A stretch of DNA of 64,000 nucleotides from Paramacrobiotus metropolitanus (lineage: Eukaryota > Tardigrada > Eutardigrada > Parachela > Macrobiotidae). Shown here piece by piece: positions 26,150 to 38,433 of this stretch. Position numbers and translations under genes: made by a program. Under the pieces are notes generated by a model that saw only the letters and a program-made list of their open reading frames with translations, was not told the DNA's origin and searched no databases. The DNA is taken from NCBI RefSeq assembly GCF_019649055.1, contig NW_026570276.1:806001-870000 (forward strand). The letters run 5' to 3'. The stretch's first letter is position 1. Each line of letters starts with the position of its first letter.

Positions 26150-27139
26150 TCATAATTGTTGTACTAAACAAATTTTTTGCAGTATTCAGTGCACTGGTTG
26201 AATAATCTGTTTAACTGGATTTGGAGAGTTCAGCAGGTACGACGCTTGATCAAGCAGGTTCGTCCGAAACCCACTTTATGCAACAGACAATGAGACATCT
26301 GGAATTACTGGAATTAACTGCTCGGTTAATAAAAATACCGCTGTTAGTATGCTTCATTATCCTGTATGCTGAGCTACCGGTGTCGCGAGCGTTGCTGCAG
26401 GCGGCCAGGAAGTTAAAAAAACATAGAAATGAATACATAAAGAAGCAGTTTTGTTGCTGGGAGAATGAATGTATATTGAGTAATCATAGTTTCAGGTTCC
26501 GTTTAAGCCTTTTGTTTGTCTGTGCAAGCCATTGAAAATACGTTAAACACATGTATGTTATGTCGTGCGTACAAATACAGTATCTGGTACGTATTGTAAG
26601 TAACAGTAACTTCAAGTAGGTAGGAAGACTAAGAACCAAATTAAGAACAGAACCAGCCAAATTAAGAACAAGAACCAAAGTAAGTAGGCAAGAACCAAAT
26701 ACATGAATTACAGCCCGCCTTTGTAATAATTATTATCTTGCTATCGGCTTTTTGATCAACCGGTTCAGTTCCACCTGTTCGCCATTTTTTTTGAAAAGCA
26801 GTATTAAATGGGTAGCCTTAGTTGGAAACACATTACATAAGTTTGCAAACTCTTTATGTTATCTTCATGGCTTATAGTAGCCTTGCACCCAATTACCCAC
26901 TACAATTATAGTGACGGTTACAAGTTACAACTGCTTTCTCCTCTATAGAGAAGTCTGCAGCGACTGTGCGCGAAAAAGCGCATTTCTCACTACAGTTTCT
27001 CACTACAGATCTGTACAGAACGGAGAAAACGTTTATTATACAATTTCTGGTCAACAAAACCGAAACCCGGCAGCATCAAGATCTACACCGCGAGGCACAA
27101 CATAATATCCGGTAGCTGAATCCCCGTTTCTAATGCCGC
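26150..27139. other. Spacer between copies B and C
   Basis: Bases 26150-26500 are the duplicated upstream segment of copy B. The remainder is AT-rich spacer with short direct repeats of an AAGAACCAAATTAAGAAC type near 26630-26700. No gene seen. Confidence 0.5.
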
Positions 27140-28550
27140 CTACCAGCCGAAGAGCGCCAGGAGCGAAGTAGCAGTCTGTGGACTGGATTTCGTTAAATTA
27201 ACGACACCAGTGTTATTACGAGGAACCGTCCACAGTGGGCGGGAAAAAACGTTAGCCGCCACCTCATCCGAACCGAGGCGCTGATTGCGCTGGAACGCTA
27301 AAGATGCGCCAAGTACCGGCTTTTTTCTCTGAACTAAAATACTCAAAAAACCTTGGCCGGAGGGGAAGAACAGGGCGTTGCCAGGGAGATGCTGATCCGG
27401 ACGCAGATCACCGCTGACAATGTTAGTGGGCCGACTGGGCGGTTGAGCGGTGGTGGCGATGATCTCTTCCCTATTTGCCATTCTGCGAGAACCTGTATGT
27501 CAAACATAGAGTTTGTTCAAATGTTACTTACTGTACAATATTATATATGTTACGGACTAATGAGGGGTTGATTCATTGCAGGTATTTTAGCGTAGCATAG
27601 CATACCGACTTTTACTTTGGGCTAAATTTTGGGTTTTAAACGTTATGTGGGTAAACGCCGCAGGTTTCGCGGATGGTGAATGCATTGGTGCTAGTTCAAC
27701 CGAAACATTCGAGTGAGCACTTGGACGAAACGACCAGTTCTAACGTGGTTGTTCTAGACTTTTGAGAAGGTTGTAATGTTCTGTAACCATTCTAGCTCTT
27801 GCTGTTGCCCTTGTTCTTCTTAAAGGACTTTTCAGCTGATTAAAAAGGTGTGTATCCTTTGAAGATCCCGCCGGCATTGGTTGACATGTTTGTACCTAGT
27901 TGCATAACTGATTTTTGAGCAATTCACTAAGTTCACTAGCAATCTAACATCACCGACGGACCATCGAACCTCGTTCTATCGTGGTACGGTTGGATTAACC
28001 CACTCCACTAGGGGCCGCTTAGAAGTTGCCGTCGTACGGCAGTTGTACCAATATGCAAAGAACAAACAAATAACTAGCAGAGCGACATACCGGAGCTTTT
28101 CAGCTGATTCACAGCGTCGTCCTGTGCCTGCTTTGATGCTGACAAGGCCCCTCGGCGCCGGTACAAGTTACGACCAGGTTGCTGATTGGCCACTGCATAT
28201 TCCGGCCGATTAAAACTGCGACCTGGTGCAAAATTATGTCGCTGATCATCATCTCGAGATGGTCGCACATCTATATCAACAAGAGCGAAGATGGATCGCC
28301 AAAACAGACCCATCACAAATGTTGCATAAATAACCGCTTATTTAGCATACCCAATGAAAACTCGAAATAATTGGAAAATCTGGGAAATTAATAGATTAAC
28401 CTCACTAACCATTACATACGTATTCTTACGTTTTGCATGTGACTGGTCATCTCGCTCGTGCGGTCGGTATTTCTGAGCATAATTACGTGGAAAATCCCCG
28501 CTAAATGCGAGCAGTGTTAAGCCGAGAAAAAAATAATCCAATCTATCCAT
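27140..28550 (-). CDS. Unrecognised secreted protein, tandem copy C
   Basis: Three exons: 28430-28550, 28091-28270, 27140-27492, joined in phase 1; 217 residues. Signal peptide MDRLDYFFLGLTLLAFSGD, then RPHERDDQSHAK; exon 2 has APGRSFNRPEYAVA and YRRRGALSASK; exon 3 has NALFFPSGQGFLSILV, FSRPLWTVPRNNTGVVNLTK and ends SLLALFGW-stop. Intact in all exons and splice sites. Same layout as copies A and B. The conserved C-terminal 40 residues and the NNT glycosylation-type site suggest the tail is the functional part. Function unknown; extracellular by the signal peptide. Confidence 0.75.
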
Positions 28551-31500
28551 TCATGGTTCGGTGGGAATAATCACAGTTCCAGCATTACTCCGTGCGCTTA
28601 CAAAATATTAATAAAATATTGTCATCGGAAGACTGTTAGAAATATGATATTTAATTTTGGGCCGTTCCGTGAACTGCAGTGCGACACTTAAAAGCGCTGT
28701 ACTAACGATCTGTTGACAAACAGTATTACAGTCTTATTGTTACGCTTGAAAACCTTTACCGCAGTACGACCGGCGTTACCGGCGCCGATGGCGGCCAGGA
28801 GGCCATAAAATTTTGCAATGGAATGATGGCAAAAACCACAGTTTTGCTGCCGGGAGAAAAGATGAATTTTAATTAACTTCCGGTAAAAGCTTTTTTTTGC
28901 AAGCCTCGATTGTCATGTGTAGCGCATGATATTTCATGTGTGGTTGTGGCGCCATGTTATTTTTATCAATCGCTTTAATTCGCTTATGCTTAATTACGCC
29001 TGGCACATTTGCTGTGTTTCTTAATTTCGATACATATAAACATAGATTTACTACCGTACGAAAAACTGTTGTAAAAACGGGGAAATCAGCCAGTTGGTCC
29101 GCAGTTAAATAATTAAACTGATCAAAACTCAAGTGCAAAAGAATTACGTCCATTATGTCATATTCTGAATTCTGAATCTGGCCGATACTAACTACCAACA
29201 GCGCCGTACAGTTGTATAATGACGGTCTAGGTTGGAAATGGTTAAGCTGTAACAGTTACACACCGCTTCCGGATGCTTGAGTCCTTTTAGAGGGAAACCA
29301 GAAAGCCACAGCCCTGCCGCTTTCTTACCAATAAAGGGATAACCTTGATATCCTAGTAAAAGCAAATAAGAATATCGTTAGAAGCGCATACACTGCGTAC
29401 TTTTGCCGGCAAATATTGTCATTGGACTGAAGAGGTCAAGGAATGGATGTCTTCTAGCCTTCTACTAAAAGGAATGTTATTTTTCAAAGTTTCTGCGTTT
29501 CCTTTTTCTAAGCCTGGACGCTTTTCCGATTTCGGATGACGTTCTGAAATTGACTATCGTAAAAAGTATGAAGTTATGAACTACAGAGTACCAACAAGCC
29601 AGATAACGAAAACATGGTTTATGTCCCAGAAAGTTGATATTTTCCGATCATATCTTGCAGAGTTTGACAGCACAAAATAAAAATTATTATGCTGTAATAG
29701 ATTTTACATCAGAATTTTACGACAAAGCTGGTTAGTACACTTGCTTCCGGTAACAATCTATCGAGAATTTTCATGAACAACCACGAACAATAATGACCGT
29801 GCATTTTACATTTTGTTCACAACCCTGCAGTATCATGCAAACGCCGCCACTGTTAACGCATCGGCGCCACCACGCTGTTAAGGGTGACTGGATGTGGTGA
29901 TTGTCAGACTTGTGTGTTTTGTAGGTTGGTCAGTATCAGTCAACGATCTCCAGTAGCAGTCTCTCTCTCATGCATCGGCCGATAACACGTTACAGGCGAT
30001 ATTACCCTATCGCGCTCCTTATCTCGCTGATCGTTATCAGACTCCATTGCTCATACGCATAACACACACAGACAAGCAGCCAATCCCCAAACTCATATAT
30101 ACAATAGTTTCTAAGCCGGATAAAAATATACGCCGGCCGCGCGCATCGATCTTGGCTATCGTCAGCCGCAGAAGCAGCAGCAGCAGGATAGTTAAAAAGC
30201 CCCCGTTAAAAAGATCCATTTAATGCGCGGCCGTATGCGCTCTGCTGGCGCGGAGATAAGAGGCCTCAGCTTCTTTCTCCTCATTAATCCGTTCGCTTTT
30301 ATAGACACGACTGCCGGCAAAAGATCATAAGCGCATTTTCCTCAGATCTTTATCAGCCGCGAGCGCGCCAACTCGAGCAATGACAAAACTTGGTGCAGTG
30401 AAAATGATCAGTAGCCGAGATGAACAACACGCATGCAGACATCGAGGCGCTGGCCGGTGCCGGGTTTTTCTTTACTGATGTGTGTATATGTCTGTGTAAG
30501 CCGTTGTTGTTTGCCGGCATTTTTGACTCAACCGGAGCTGAAGCATGTTCTTCTTTCAACCGTTGAGATCATAACCCACAGACACACCAAAAACGTCTGT
30601 GTTTTTGACTCAGATTCCGCAACATGTTGTAGCACGTTTTCATTTGGAACGTTTCGCTTTTATTACTTGTAAAGTTGACCAGCGTTAATTTAAGACAAAC
30701 ACAGGATTAATTTTGAAAGAATCGGAATAGCGTTGGATGATTATATGGTAAGTGGATTTATTGATTACTACAGTAATTTTTCCCGATCGAATCAATTCCT
30801 ATCGCGTATATTGCGCCCGTCTGCCGAACCGGAAGTCCGACCTAGGTTGTTACTGATAGACTGATAACTGGTAAATAATTATCGCGTATTTTTGTCCATC
30901 GTGCGCTCGCTGAAAACCGTTCCACGCTGACGTGTTTTACGTGTTCGTACATATACACCGGTGTGTGTGTAATACTGTGATACATATTTGGCCATGATAT
31001 TTGATAAGGATAAGGTGTAGATTAGAATCAGAGAGGTGTATGTTGTGTATAATGGCATTCCAGTCAGCCGGTATACCGGTAATAACGGTACAATGTATAT
31101 ATGTGTGTGCATAAGGAATTTATCGCGGAGATTTTATTATCGCTTTATCCGTAGCTTATCAATCAAACGCCAGTGAATAAAACCTTGGTTGGGAAGTTTT
31201 GTCGTGGAAAATATAATATCATCGCGGCATATGTTTACCTGCGCTGTATATGTTGCTTCTACGTTTGTTGGCCGTAATAAGTTTTTCGGCGCGAGACTTT
31301 CTCTTTAGTGTGCGCATTTTTTCTCGACCTATATCGAAACGAGCCGGTAGTTGTCTTATCGCAGGTAAGGATCTATGAATCACGTCGGACACGTCCTTCT
31401 TATAACATATACAGTAGAATCAGTCTTTCACCATTTTTTTGTCGTGTTTATTTCGGTTTTCTCATAAAAAACTTAAAAATCACTAATAAAAGTTTAATTT

Positions 31501-32344
31501 GTTCCCTTCACCGGCTTTTTTGTAAACGGTCAGTCAAGGATACAAAGTTTGCGAACACATAATATTAAAAAAAAACGGCTCCTCTACGTTCAGTGAAGCT
31601 AATTACTGTTAGTCAGTATTTTTACAGTTTCATTCCGGCGAAATGATATTGTAAAAATAAGATTCAAGCTGGTTTTTTAACCAACTTTACCAGATATTTT
31701 ATTATTTCATTTAGTTTATAAAGAATTTTATTTGGTCTCTGTATTGAATGGTAATGAAGTCTTGGCGCCATGTTTAATGTATGCCGCTTGCCGAAGTACA
31801 CGTAGTACAGTAATGGATGGTGACTTGGTAGCATGTAATATGCGCGAGTATGTATGTCTGTTCAACTATAGCAGATGTGAGCGCGATAAGGCCATTTCAT
31901 TTGGCTTATTTTTATCTGATTCATATTTGCCTTTGAATAATAATAATAATCAGTGGTCATATAGAATGCGCACGCAGCATTTATTATTACCTTGCTCCAT
32001 CGCGATAACGGCGCAACCGGCTTGACGCGACAAGAATCTTGCAGGCCCCAATTATTCTCAGTCACACAAACGCTAGCTACTCGTACTGATTGTAGTGTAC
32101 TGGCTTAGGAAGTCCGCTGTCGTTAATCACGTTAACTTCAATAAAAACATATAACACTGGACTAAATTGTCTAAATTGTAAAACAGCGCTAAATTTTTAT
32201 CAAAATTATGTGCCGGTGTTTAAGTAATCGTGCTTGACAAAAAAATGACTGCTGAATGTACGCCTATCATACCGTGTTCAGCGTAAAGTTGTAAAGTCCG
32301 GTATATTTGATTTCTTTTTGTTATTTATTGTGGATTAATTCCAG
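28551..32344. other. Large spacer upstream of the FOG-like gene
   Basis: About 3.8 kb. 28551-28880 is the duplicated upstream segment of copy C. A 109-codon minus-strand frame at 28869-29198 (starting MVVSIGQIQNSEYD) has protein-like composition but no family or splice support. 30019-31360 is dense in GATA motifs. Otherwise nothing recognised. Confidence 0.45.
30019..31360. promoter_or_regulatory. Cluster of GATA motifs upstream of a FOG-like gene
   Basis: Thirteen GATAA/TTATC words are found at 30019, 30034, 30255, 30350, 30863, 30879, 31003, 31009, 31120, 31137, 31145, 31156 and 31356. Base composition alone would give roughly four in this length. The cluster lies 1-2.3 kb upstream of a gene whose product belongs to the GATA-cofactor family, which suggests an enhancer under GATA control. 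This is inference from motif density. Confidence 0.35.
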
Positions 32345-33085
32345 GCGTTCCCGTTCATCGTTATCATGACCACAGCAGACAGCGATGATCTCCCGTTAGA
32401 TCTCTCCATAAAACGCCACTCCACGCCCAGCATCTCCTCGACATCCAGCGAAATCGTCCAGCTCCTGACGCGCGACAAACACCGCCGGCATCCCTGTTTA
32501 ACCTGCGGCATCGGTTTCTCCTCACTAAAAACACTTCACGCCCATCTGCAGTTCTACTGCGCCACCAAACCCACCACCGACACCTTGACCACGCCCTCCA
32601 CCACAGAAACACCCAGTGTCAAGTCTGAACCAGTGACAGAACGCTCGGTCACGCCCACCAGTACGACGGCCAGCCAATCGGCGCCGGCCGAAACAAAGTC
32701 TCCCGTTTTAAGCGGGCACTTTTGTTCGTTCTGCGCATTCCGCGCCAACACCCCTCGCGGGCTGCGCTCGCACGTCACCAAGTACCATTTCAAAGAGGCA
32801 AAGAACGTCCCGACGCCGCGCGAGGGCGGGCGGCCGCGGGCGCACCGGCAGTCGGTGATTGTCAGTGCGAAACGACCGAAATTAGTGGCGCAGACTACGA
32901 TCGCCGCGGTGCCGGAGAAGCGCAAGTACTGCAAGTATTGTGATATCTACTTCAAGTATTTGTCCACCTTTCTGGCGCACCGGAAGTTCTACTGTACGGT
33001 ACGGAAGCAACCCGGTGACGAGCCACTGCCAATAGCAAAAGCTGCAGCGCCGGCGCCCACTATTAGTGAAACCTTTAAAGCATAG
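32345..33085 (+). CDS. FOG/U-shaped-like zinc-finger protein
   Basis: ATG at 32366, 239 codons. A splice acceptor (TTAATTCCAG) ends at 32344 and the frame stays open back to it, so 5' exons may exist. The N-terminus carries a CtBP-binding motif (LPLDLSIK). Three zinc fingers follow: a CCHC finger (CLTCGIGFSSLKTLHAHLQF-YC), a C2H2-like finger (CSFCAFRANTPRGLRSHV) and a second CCHC finger (CKYCDIYFKYLSTFLAHRKF-YC). CCHC fingers ending in H..FYC plus a PxDLS motif are the hallmark of Friend-of-GATA proteins, nuclear cofactors that bind the N-finger of GATA factors. It is much shorter than vertebrate FOG or fly U-shaped, either a reduced form or a partial gene. Confidence 0.82.
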   Translation, partial: AFPFIVIMTTADSDDLPLDLSIKRHSTPSISSTSSEIVQLLTRDKHRRHPCLTCGIGFSSLKTLHAHLQFYCATKPTTDTLTTPSTTETPSVKSEPVTERSVTPTSTTASQSAPAETKSPVLSGHFCSFCAFRANTPRGLRSHVTKYHFKEAKNVPTPREGGRPRAHRQSVIVSAKRPKLVAQTTIAAVPEKRKYCKYCDIYFKYLSTFLAHRKFYCTVRKQPGDEPLPIAKAAAPAPTISETFKA

Positions 33086-34603
33086 GAAGTGGACAGATGG
33101 ATCAACAGTTCTACTTTTAGCGGCATCTAATGGTATCTGTATTTGCAGGTAATGTTCCCTGAAATGCAGCTAGAGAACCCTGTGTATAATGTCATCCGGT
33201 TTCAAAATAATATTATGTAAAGAATGGAGATTTTTTCGGTCAATGCAACAGCAGTCCTACTATTATTTCACTACAGTTATTTCTGTTTCCGTTTCCGTAT
33301 GCGTGAAACTCAGACAACGAATTCGTTTAAGCCTTTAAGGTGTACAAATGCGGCGAATAAAGTGAATAATTTTATTGCAACGGCAGCGATGGCAGTTGCA
33401 TACTCAGGTTGCGAACTACAGTCTACACTCTACACACGGTTGCGTTTCGCCATACCTCACATAGGTCACACAGGCTATATTTTCAAATGTTTTGCATTAC
33501 AAAAAAACAACGAAGTAAAATTGTTAACTTCTTATGATCTAACAACAGAACCAAAAGCCGTTAAATTGTTAACTTCAGCCTTCAGGCAAAACGACGATTA
33601 GCTGACCGAAAGCTTGCTGATGAGGCTTTGCTAGTCGACAAAATATTTCCCGACAAATTCTTAAAACGACAAATCGATGATCGAAAGTTTGCGGAACGAG
33701 AATTTGTTGAATATCGACATTTCGCTGACGGCATTCTGATGACCGACAAAACAACCTGCCGGAAAGCATTTTAAAGCCTAAGAAAACCCAAGAAAACCTT
33801 AGAAACCTAAGAAAACCATAAGTACCTAATAAAACTACTTCTATCCATAAACTAAGAAAACCGTAACTTAATGAAACGATACCCATAACCTAAGAAAACC
33901 TAAGAATACTAAACAATAGACGTTTGAGGGAATTGAGGCTAAAAACCCTAAGAAATCTGAGCATATGAGAACCTTATAAGAGCATGAGCATCCAAGAAAA
34001 GCTAAGAAGCCTCTAAGAAAGACAATTAGACCACGGTGAAAGGAACCGGAACTTACGTACATGGTTTTCGTATGTACAGTAGATTAAAGAACGTTTCCTG
34101 CCTTCTGCTTCCCATCGAATCAGCTGCGGGTGAAGAGAACTTTCAGATGGCTTTGAATAATAGTTTCTAAATATGCTGTTGATCTTCAACATACTTTTAA
34201 TGCAGAAAAGTCCGCAGATGTCCGCTTTACAAAGAAGCGCACAAAGATGCAATTTGGGTTGTATTCACTGAATAACGAAGTCATACCGCTGTCGGAAGAA
34301 ACTGTCTAGGTATCTACCTAGACAGTCATCTCAGCTGCGAAGGGCAGTATGAAAACCTTTCGAGCCGGATGAAAAAGAGGATACGTTATTTAAACGCACA
34401 ATTTCCTTATCAAAATGAGTAAGTCAGGTTGAAAAAGGTTCGCTGAAACGCTGAGTAAGTTAGGTTACAAGTAACTGCTGGTCTGCCGTATAAGAAAATC
34501 TCTTCTCTTGGCGTACAGTTTTATATTTCATCTCGTACCGTATGGTGAACGATTTTTTTAAATTTCGAGGCAAACTTGCTCTGCCTGCCAGTTGCAATCT
34601 AGG
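33086..34603. other. Spacer with degenerate repeats
   Basis: 3' UTR and spacer of the FOG-like gene. An open frame at 33224-33601 looks like chance. 33774-33965 is a degenerate minisatellite, and 34301-34326 a near-perfect palindrome. Confidence 0.45.
33774..33965. repeat. Degenerate minisatellite with CCTAAGAAAA core
   Basis: About ten irregular copies of a CCTAAGAAAA-type unit of 10-13 bases. It resembles telomeric CCTAA only by chance; spacing and sequence are too irregular. Confidence 0.6.
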
Positions 34604-34702
34604 GGGTCGGCCTACTTTACCTTTGCCCCCCCCTTTGCCTTTGCCTTTACACTTTGCCCTTTTCTACTTTACCTTTACCTTTGCCTTTGCCGGCGTGATT
34701 AC
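34604..34702. repeat. CCTTTG hexamer satellite, copy 1
   Basis: Simple repeat of CTTTGC/CTTTAC hexamers flanked by GGGTCGGCCTACTTTAC on the left and GTGATTACC on the right. The same unit with the same flanks occurs in reverse orientation at 38434-38590, so this is a dispersed element with a satellite core and not a local expansion. Confidence 0.75.
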
Positions 34703-35080
34703 CTTCACCGTCAAAAAATTTTTGTTAAAAACACTTGCAAAACTGTATCTCGTTAATTAACCTTCTAAAAATAAAGTATCGTCGCTATTAGCCGGTTCAG
34801 AAATGAGACTTTTTAATGATAATTTATGCATTAATCTTAAGCATGCATTTTCGTGCCGCCGGTCTCGATAGATAAAGCTCAAGGCTCGGGGCATCAGTTT
34901 TCGTTTTTAATGGAATTTTGCTTAATGGAATTGGATGTTTATAAAAAAGTTTCATTTTCCTTTTTTAAAAATTAATAATTTAAATATAATTTTCATAATT
35001 ATTTATTATGATTATTAATATTTACTTAAAATATGATTATATCTTACATTTTATTTTTAAGTTTTTATTATGCGCACTTT

Positions 35081-35310
35081 GTGGTAGAATTTCGGTGACA
35101 GTGTGACAGCCCCGCCTCCTAAAAACACGTCACAAATATTAATATTTTCCTCTTGCGGTAGAATTTCGGTGACAGTGTGACAGCCCCGCCTTCTGAAGTT
35201 ACGTCACAAAATATTTATTTTAAATATTATTTTTTAAATTATTATTTTTCTCTTGTGGTAGAATTTTGGTGACAGCCCCGCCTGCTGAAGTTACGTCACA
35301 AAATATTTAT
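35081..35310. repeat. Three tandem copies of a 75-100 base unit
   Basis: Units start at about 35081, 35154 and 35250, each with GTAGAATTT(C/T)GGTGACAG, CAGCCCCGCCT and ACGTCACAAA followed by an AT-rich tail of variable length. The third copy lacks the middle GTGTGACAG. Confidence 0.75.
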
Positions 35311-35324
35311 TTTAAATTTTACGT

Positions 35325-35790
35325 CAAAACGTCAGAAATTCAAAACGTTAGATTAGCAGAACGTTACAACGTCCAAACATCAAGATGTCAGAAAGTGAAA
35401 ACTAAAAAAACGTCAGAATATCAGAACGTTAGAATATCAGAACGTCAGAATATCAGAACGTCAGAACGTAAAAAATTAAAAACATCAGAGCGTCAGAAAT
35501 TCAGAACGCCAGAAATTCAGAACGTCAGAACGTTAGAACGTCAGAATATCAGCACGTTAGAGCGTCAAAAGGTTAGAACGTGAAAATTTAAAAACGTCAG
35601 AATTTCAGAACGTTAGAATATCAGAACGTTACAACGTCAGAACATCAGAATGTCAGAATTTGAAAATAAAAAAAACGTCAGAACGTCAGAAGTTAAGAAC
35701 GTCTGAAGGTCAGAACGTTAGAAAATCATAACATGAAACATCAAAACGTCAGAACATCAGAACGTAAAATGTAAAAGCTTAGAACGTTAA
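35325..35790. repeat. Minisatellite of CAGAACGT units
   Basis: More than 30 imperfect units built on CAGAACGT(C/T)AGAA(C/T). It keeps an open frame at 35266-35583 only because the unit has few stops; I do not regard it as coding. Confidence 0.8.
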
Positions 35791-36607
35791 TACGCCTTAT
35801 AAACACGACTACGAAAGCGTAGATACGATTTCAGTCTTAGTCTAAAATAAATCACAGTTTCCACACCTTCCTAATTATCAATCAGTTTTATAATTTCCCG
35901 CATGCTTATGTATCCTTTAAAAATATTCATAATTTCCAGTACTTAAGTGCCGAGCGCGGATGCGCGAGGCTACCTTGTAAGAATAACGACTATTGAAAAC
36001 AGCAATGAAAAAAATAGAAAGGTCACTTCTTTATAGTGTTAATTTGAGTACGGTCAGGAATAATGAAAAGGCGAACTGTACGGCTTATTAAATTCTTCTT
36101 ATTTATTAATTTAATAATATTATTTTATTATTATTCCCGAGCCTGAACTTTATTCCGATAACAGTAAGCATCGTATTTAACAGTTTTCTGTTTTTCATGT
36201 AAACTGAATAAACAAAATAACTAAACAGTATCACCGATATAATATAGCTCTGAATTTGAACTATGACGTAGAGTGTCTGTGCTTGTATATTAAGTATGTT
36301 ATTCTGATGGCGATTGCCTATTAAAATATAACTCGTTGATACATATATATTGACGTTAATAGATATTCATGTATAACCCGTTAATTATAGACATCCTTTT
36401 TTAATTGATTTATTGTTTTAAGACATCTTGGGTCTTTATAAGCACCCTTTTTGCAGTTTTTTAAGTGCATTTTTGCGCAGCTCGTGATAAGAATTAAGTA
36501 CTTATTATTATGTATTATGATGCAAAATTAGCAACAAAGTATTGGGTTGTTTTATTCACCTTTGGTATAACGTACAAATAAACACTTCAAAACACCACAA
36601 AAGTTTT
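35791..36607. other. AT-rich spacer
   Basis: About 800 bases with no gene or clear repeat recognised. Confidence 0.4.
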
Positions 36608-36847
36608 TTACAACATTAAGATTTCATTAAACTTTTCCGCTCCCTCCATCGTCACCATAACTGATGCCGCATTACCCCGCTGTATCTTCAGCGACAATCT
36701 TTGACGTAAAAACTCATGGGAGCGCGCTTCGCCTGTTTGTTGTTTCAGTCGCTTGCCAAGTTCTTTAATAATCGCAATGGCTGACGGTCCCCATGGTCCC
36801 ATTGTTTCGAAGGCGATTGGCGCAAAAATGTACCTCGCATCTGCCAC
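36608..36847 (-). pseudogene. C-terminal fragment of a reverse-transcriptase-type retroelement ORF
   Basis: Eighty codons on the minus strand with the phrases YIFAPIAFETMGPWGPSAI, GEARSHEFLRQRLSLKIQRG and NAASVMVTM. I recognise this block as the tail found behind reverse transcriptases in many invertebrate non-LTR-like ORFs. No RT domain remains upstream (to the right), so it is an isolated fragment. The exact retroelement family is uncertain. Confidence 0.5.
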
Positions 36848-38433
36848 TCAAATACAAATATAATCAAATACAAAGTATTGTACTTTTCCTTGTATACTGT
36901 ACTGACTGAAAGGTACAGTATACGAGGAGTACTGAGGTAGGTACAGAGTATGGAACTAAAAGTACAGCACTAAACAAAACTTAAGATAATAATATTTATT
37001 GAGTTATCAGGTACAGGAGATATGACGTCTATTTTGTTGTAGAACGCTGCAATAATACAGCCTGGTCACGCCCAGTTCGGACACTTTTCCCCAAAAATCA
37101 CCACAAGTCCCCCGTCTAGAATTAAAACCGTATTTTATTTTGTATGATCAGCGTATATGTCCAGTAAATTTTCCATGTAAAGTTTGTACGCTAAAAGCAT
37201 GTCCAGAATTACAATGAGACTGAAACTAGATCGGACCAGCTTCGAAAGGTGACTCGACCCATCTGTTCTGGGATGCAGCTCCCATTTCACAATTCGTTTA
37301 AAAATTCCACAGTTTTTCTAGTCTAGCCTATTGGCCAACCCAGTTCTCTTCAGGACGCGCCCAACACAACCCAATTTTCTACCAAGACTACGTAACCTTT
37401 GCAGCCTTCCTACGGGCACCTCGAAAATGTAGAATGACCTTTTTCGGGCGCTCGCTGCAAGTTGCAAGGAGTTGCAAGGAATTACTGCAAGTCTGCAAAC
37501 GTTCATTACGCCGAAGAATGTTTGCAGCTTTGACGTTCATGGCAAATTTTGTACTATTAGTACTAGTATAGCAAAACTGGGACCCAGAATAGCAATGCAG
37601 TCTGAATTATAAAATGTTCTGCGAAAAAAACTAAGTACAGCGGCTTTGAAGAGACCCCCGACCCCCAAGGGGCCAAATATTTCAGGAAGGGTTAAAAAAA
37701 ATAAATTTATTTAATTTTTCGACTTCCGTTATATTTTGTTTTATTGCTGGAATTCCATTTCCAGGCAACAATACCAGTATAAAGTACTACAGTTCCAATA
37801 AAAACCGTTGCCCCGAGACACTTCGATAAATTTTATCCAGATTGGCGGCAAGAACATCATAAGTTTTCTAGAAAGGTAAACCATTCACAGATTATACGGC
37901 CCCAGCCGACAGCGGAAATAGGCGCCTAGTTACGCAAAACATATCCCGTAATTTTATTTAACGCATCTGTATAGAGAATTATCGCAAAAATAAAAAAAAT
38001 TCACTTTTGTTTTTCTTGTTTTGAACGCTACAAAAAAAGGTACTACTGATGTCACATTTCTGCAGCAGTATGTTACTCCAACAAATGCAATAAAACAAAA
38101 TTAAAACCACTGAAGCGTAGGATGTGCTGTACCGATAACAGTAAGTACTGAAACTAATTCATTATTATTTTGATTTTATTTTAACTTTCGATAACAAGTT
38201 TTACGGAGTTTCTAAAACACCAGGAAGAGGAAAGACATTGTCAGTCAGCGAGTTCCTTTCATACTATACAGCGTGTACAGTATTAGCACAAGTTACTATT
38301 TCTCAATCAGCGATCCCAGGATAAATTACTTACTCGTATTTCGAGTAATAAATGAACAATTAAATGGTTTATTTTTTGTACGTGGGTACTATATATGTAC
38401 GTGCGACGTCGAAATCGGAAAACTGCCATGGGA
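36848..38433. other. Spacer
   Basis: About 1.6 kb without a recognised gene. Small local duplications occur (for example GTTGCAAGGA near 37460-37490). Confidence 0.4.

Noticed and set aside
27955-28025. tRNA-like GGTTCGA segment on the minus strand
   Set aside because: No matching acceptor stem, D arm or anticodon arm could be paired.
33224-33601. Plus-strand frame of 125 codons behind the FOG-like gene
   Set aside because: No domain, composition typical of spacer, and it contains a short internal duplication; probably chance.
33774-33965. Interstitial telomeric repeat (CCTAA)
   Set aside because: Units are 10-13 bases with AAAA spacers, not a regular 5- or 6-base array.
35266-35583. Coding sequence of 105 codons
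   Set aside because: It is produced by a minisatellite whose unit lacks stops; composition is purely repeat driven.
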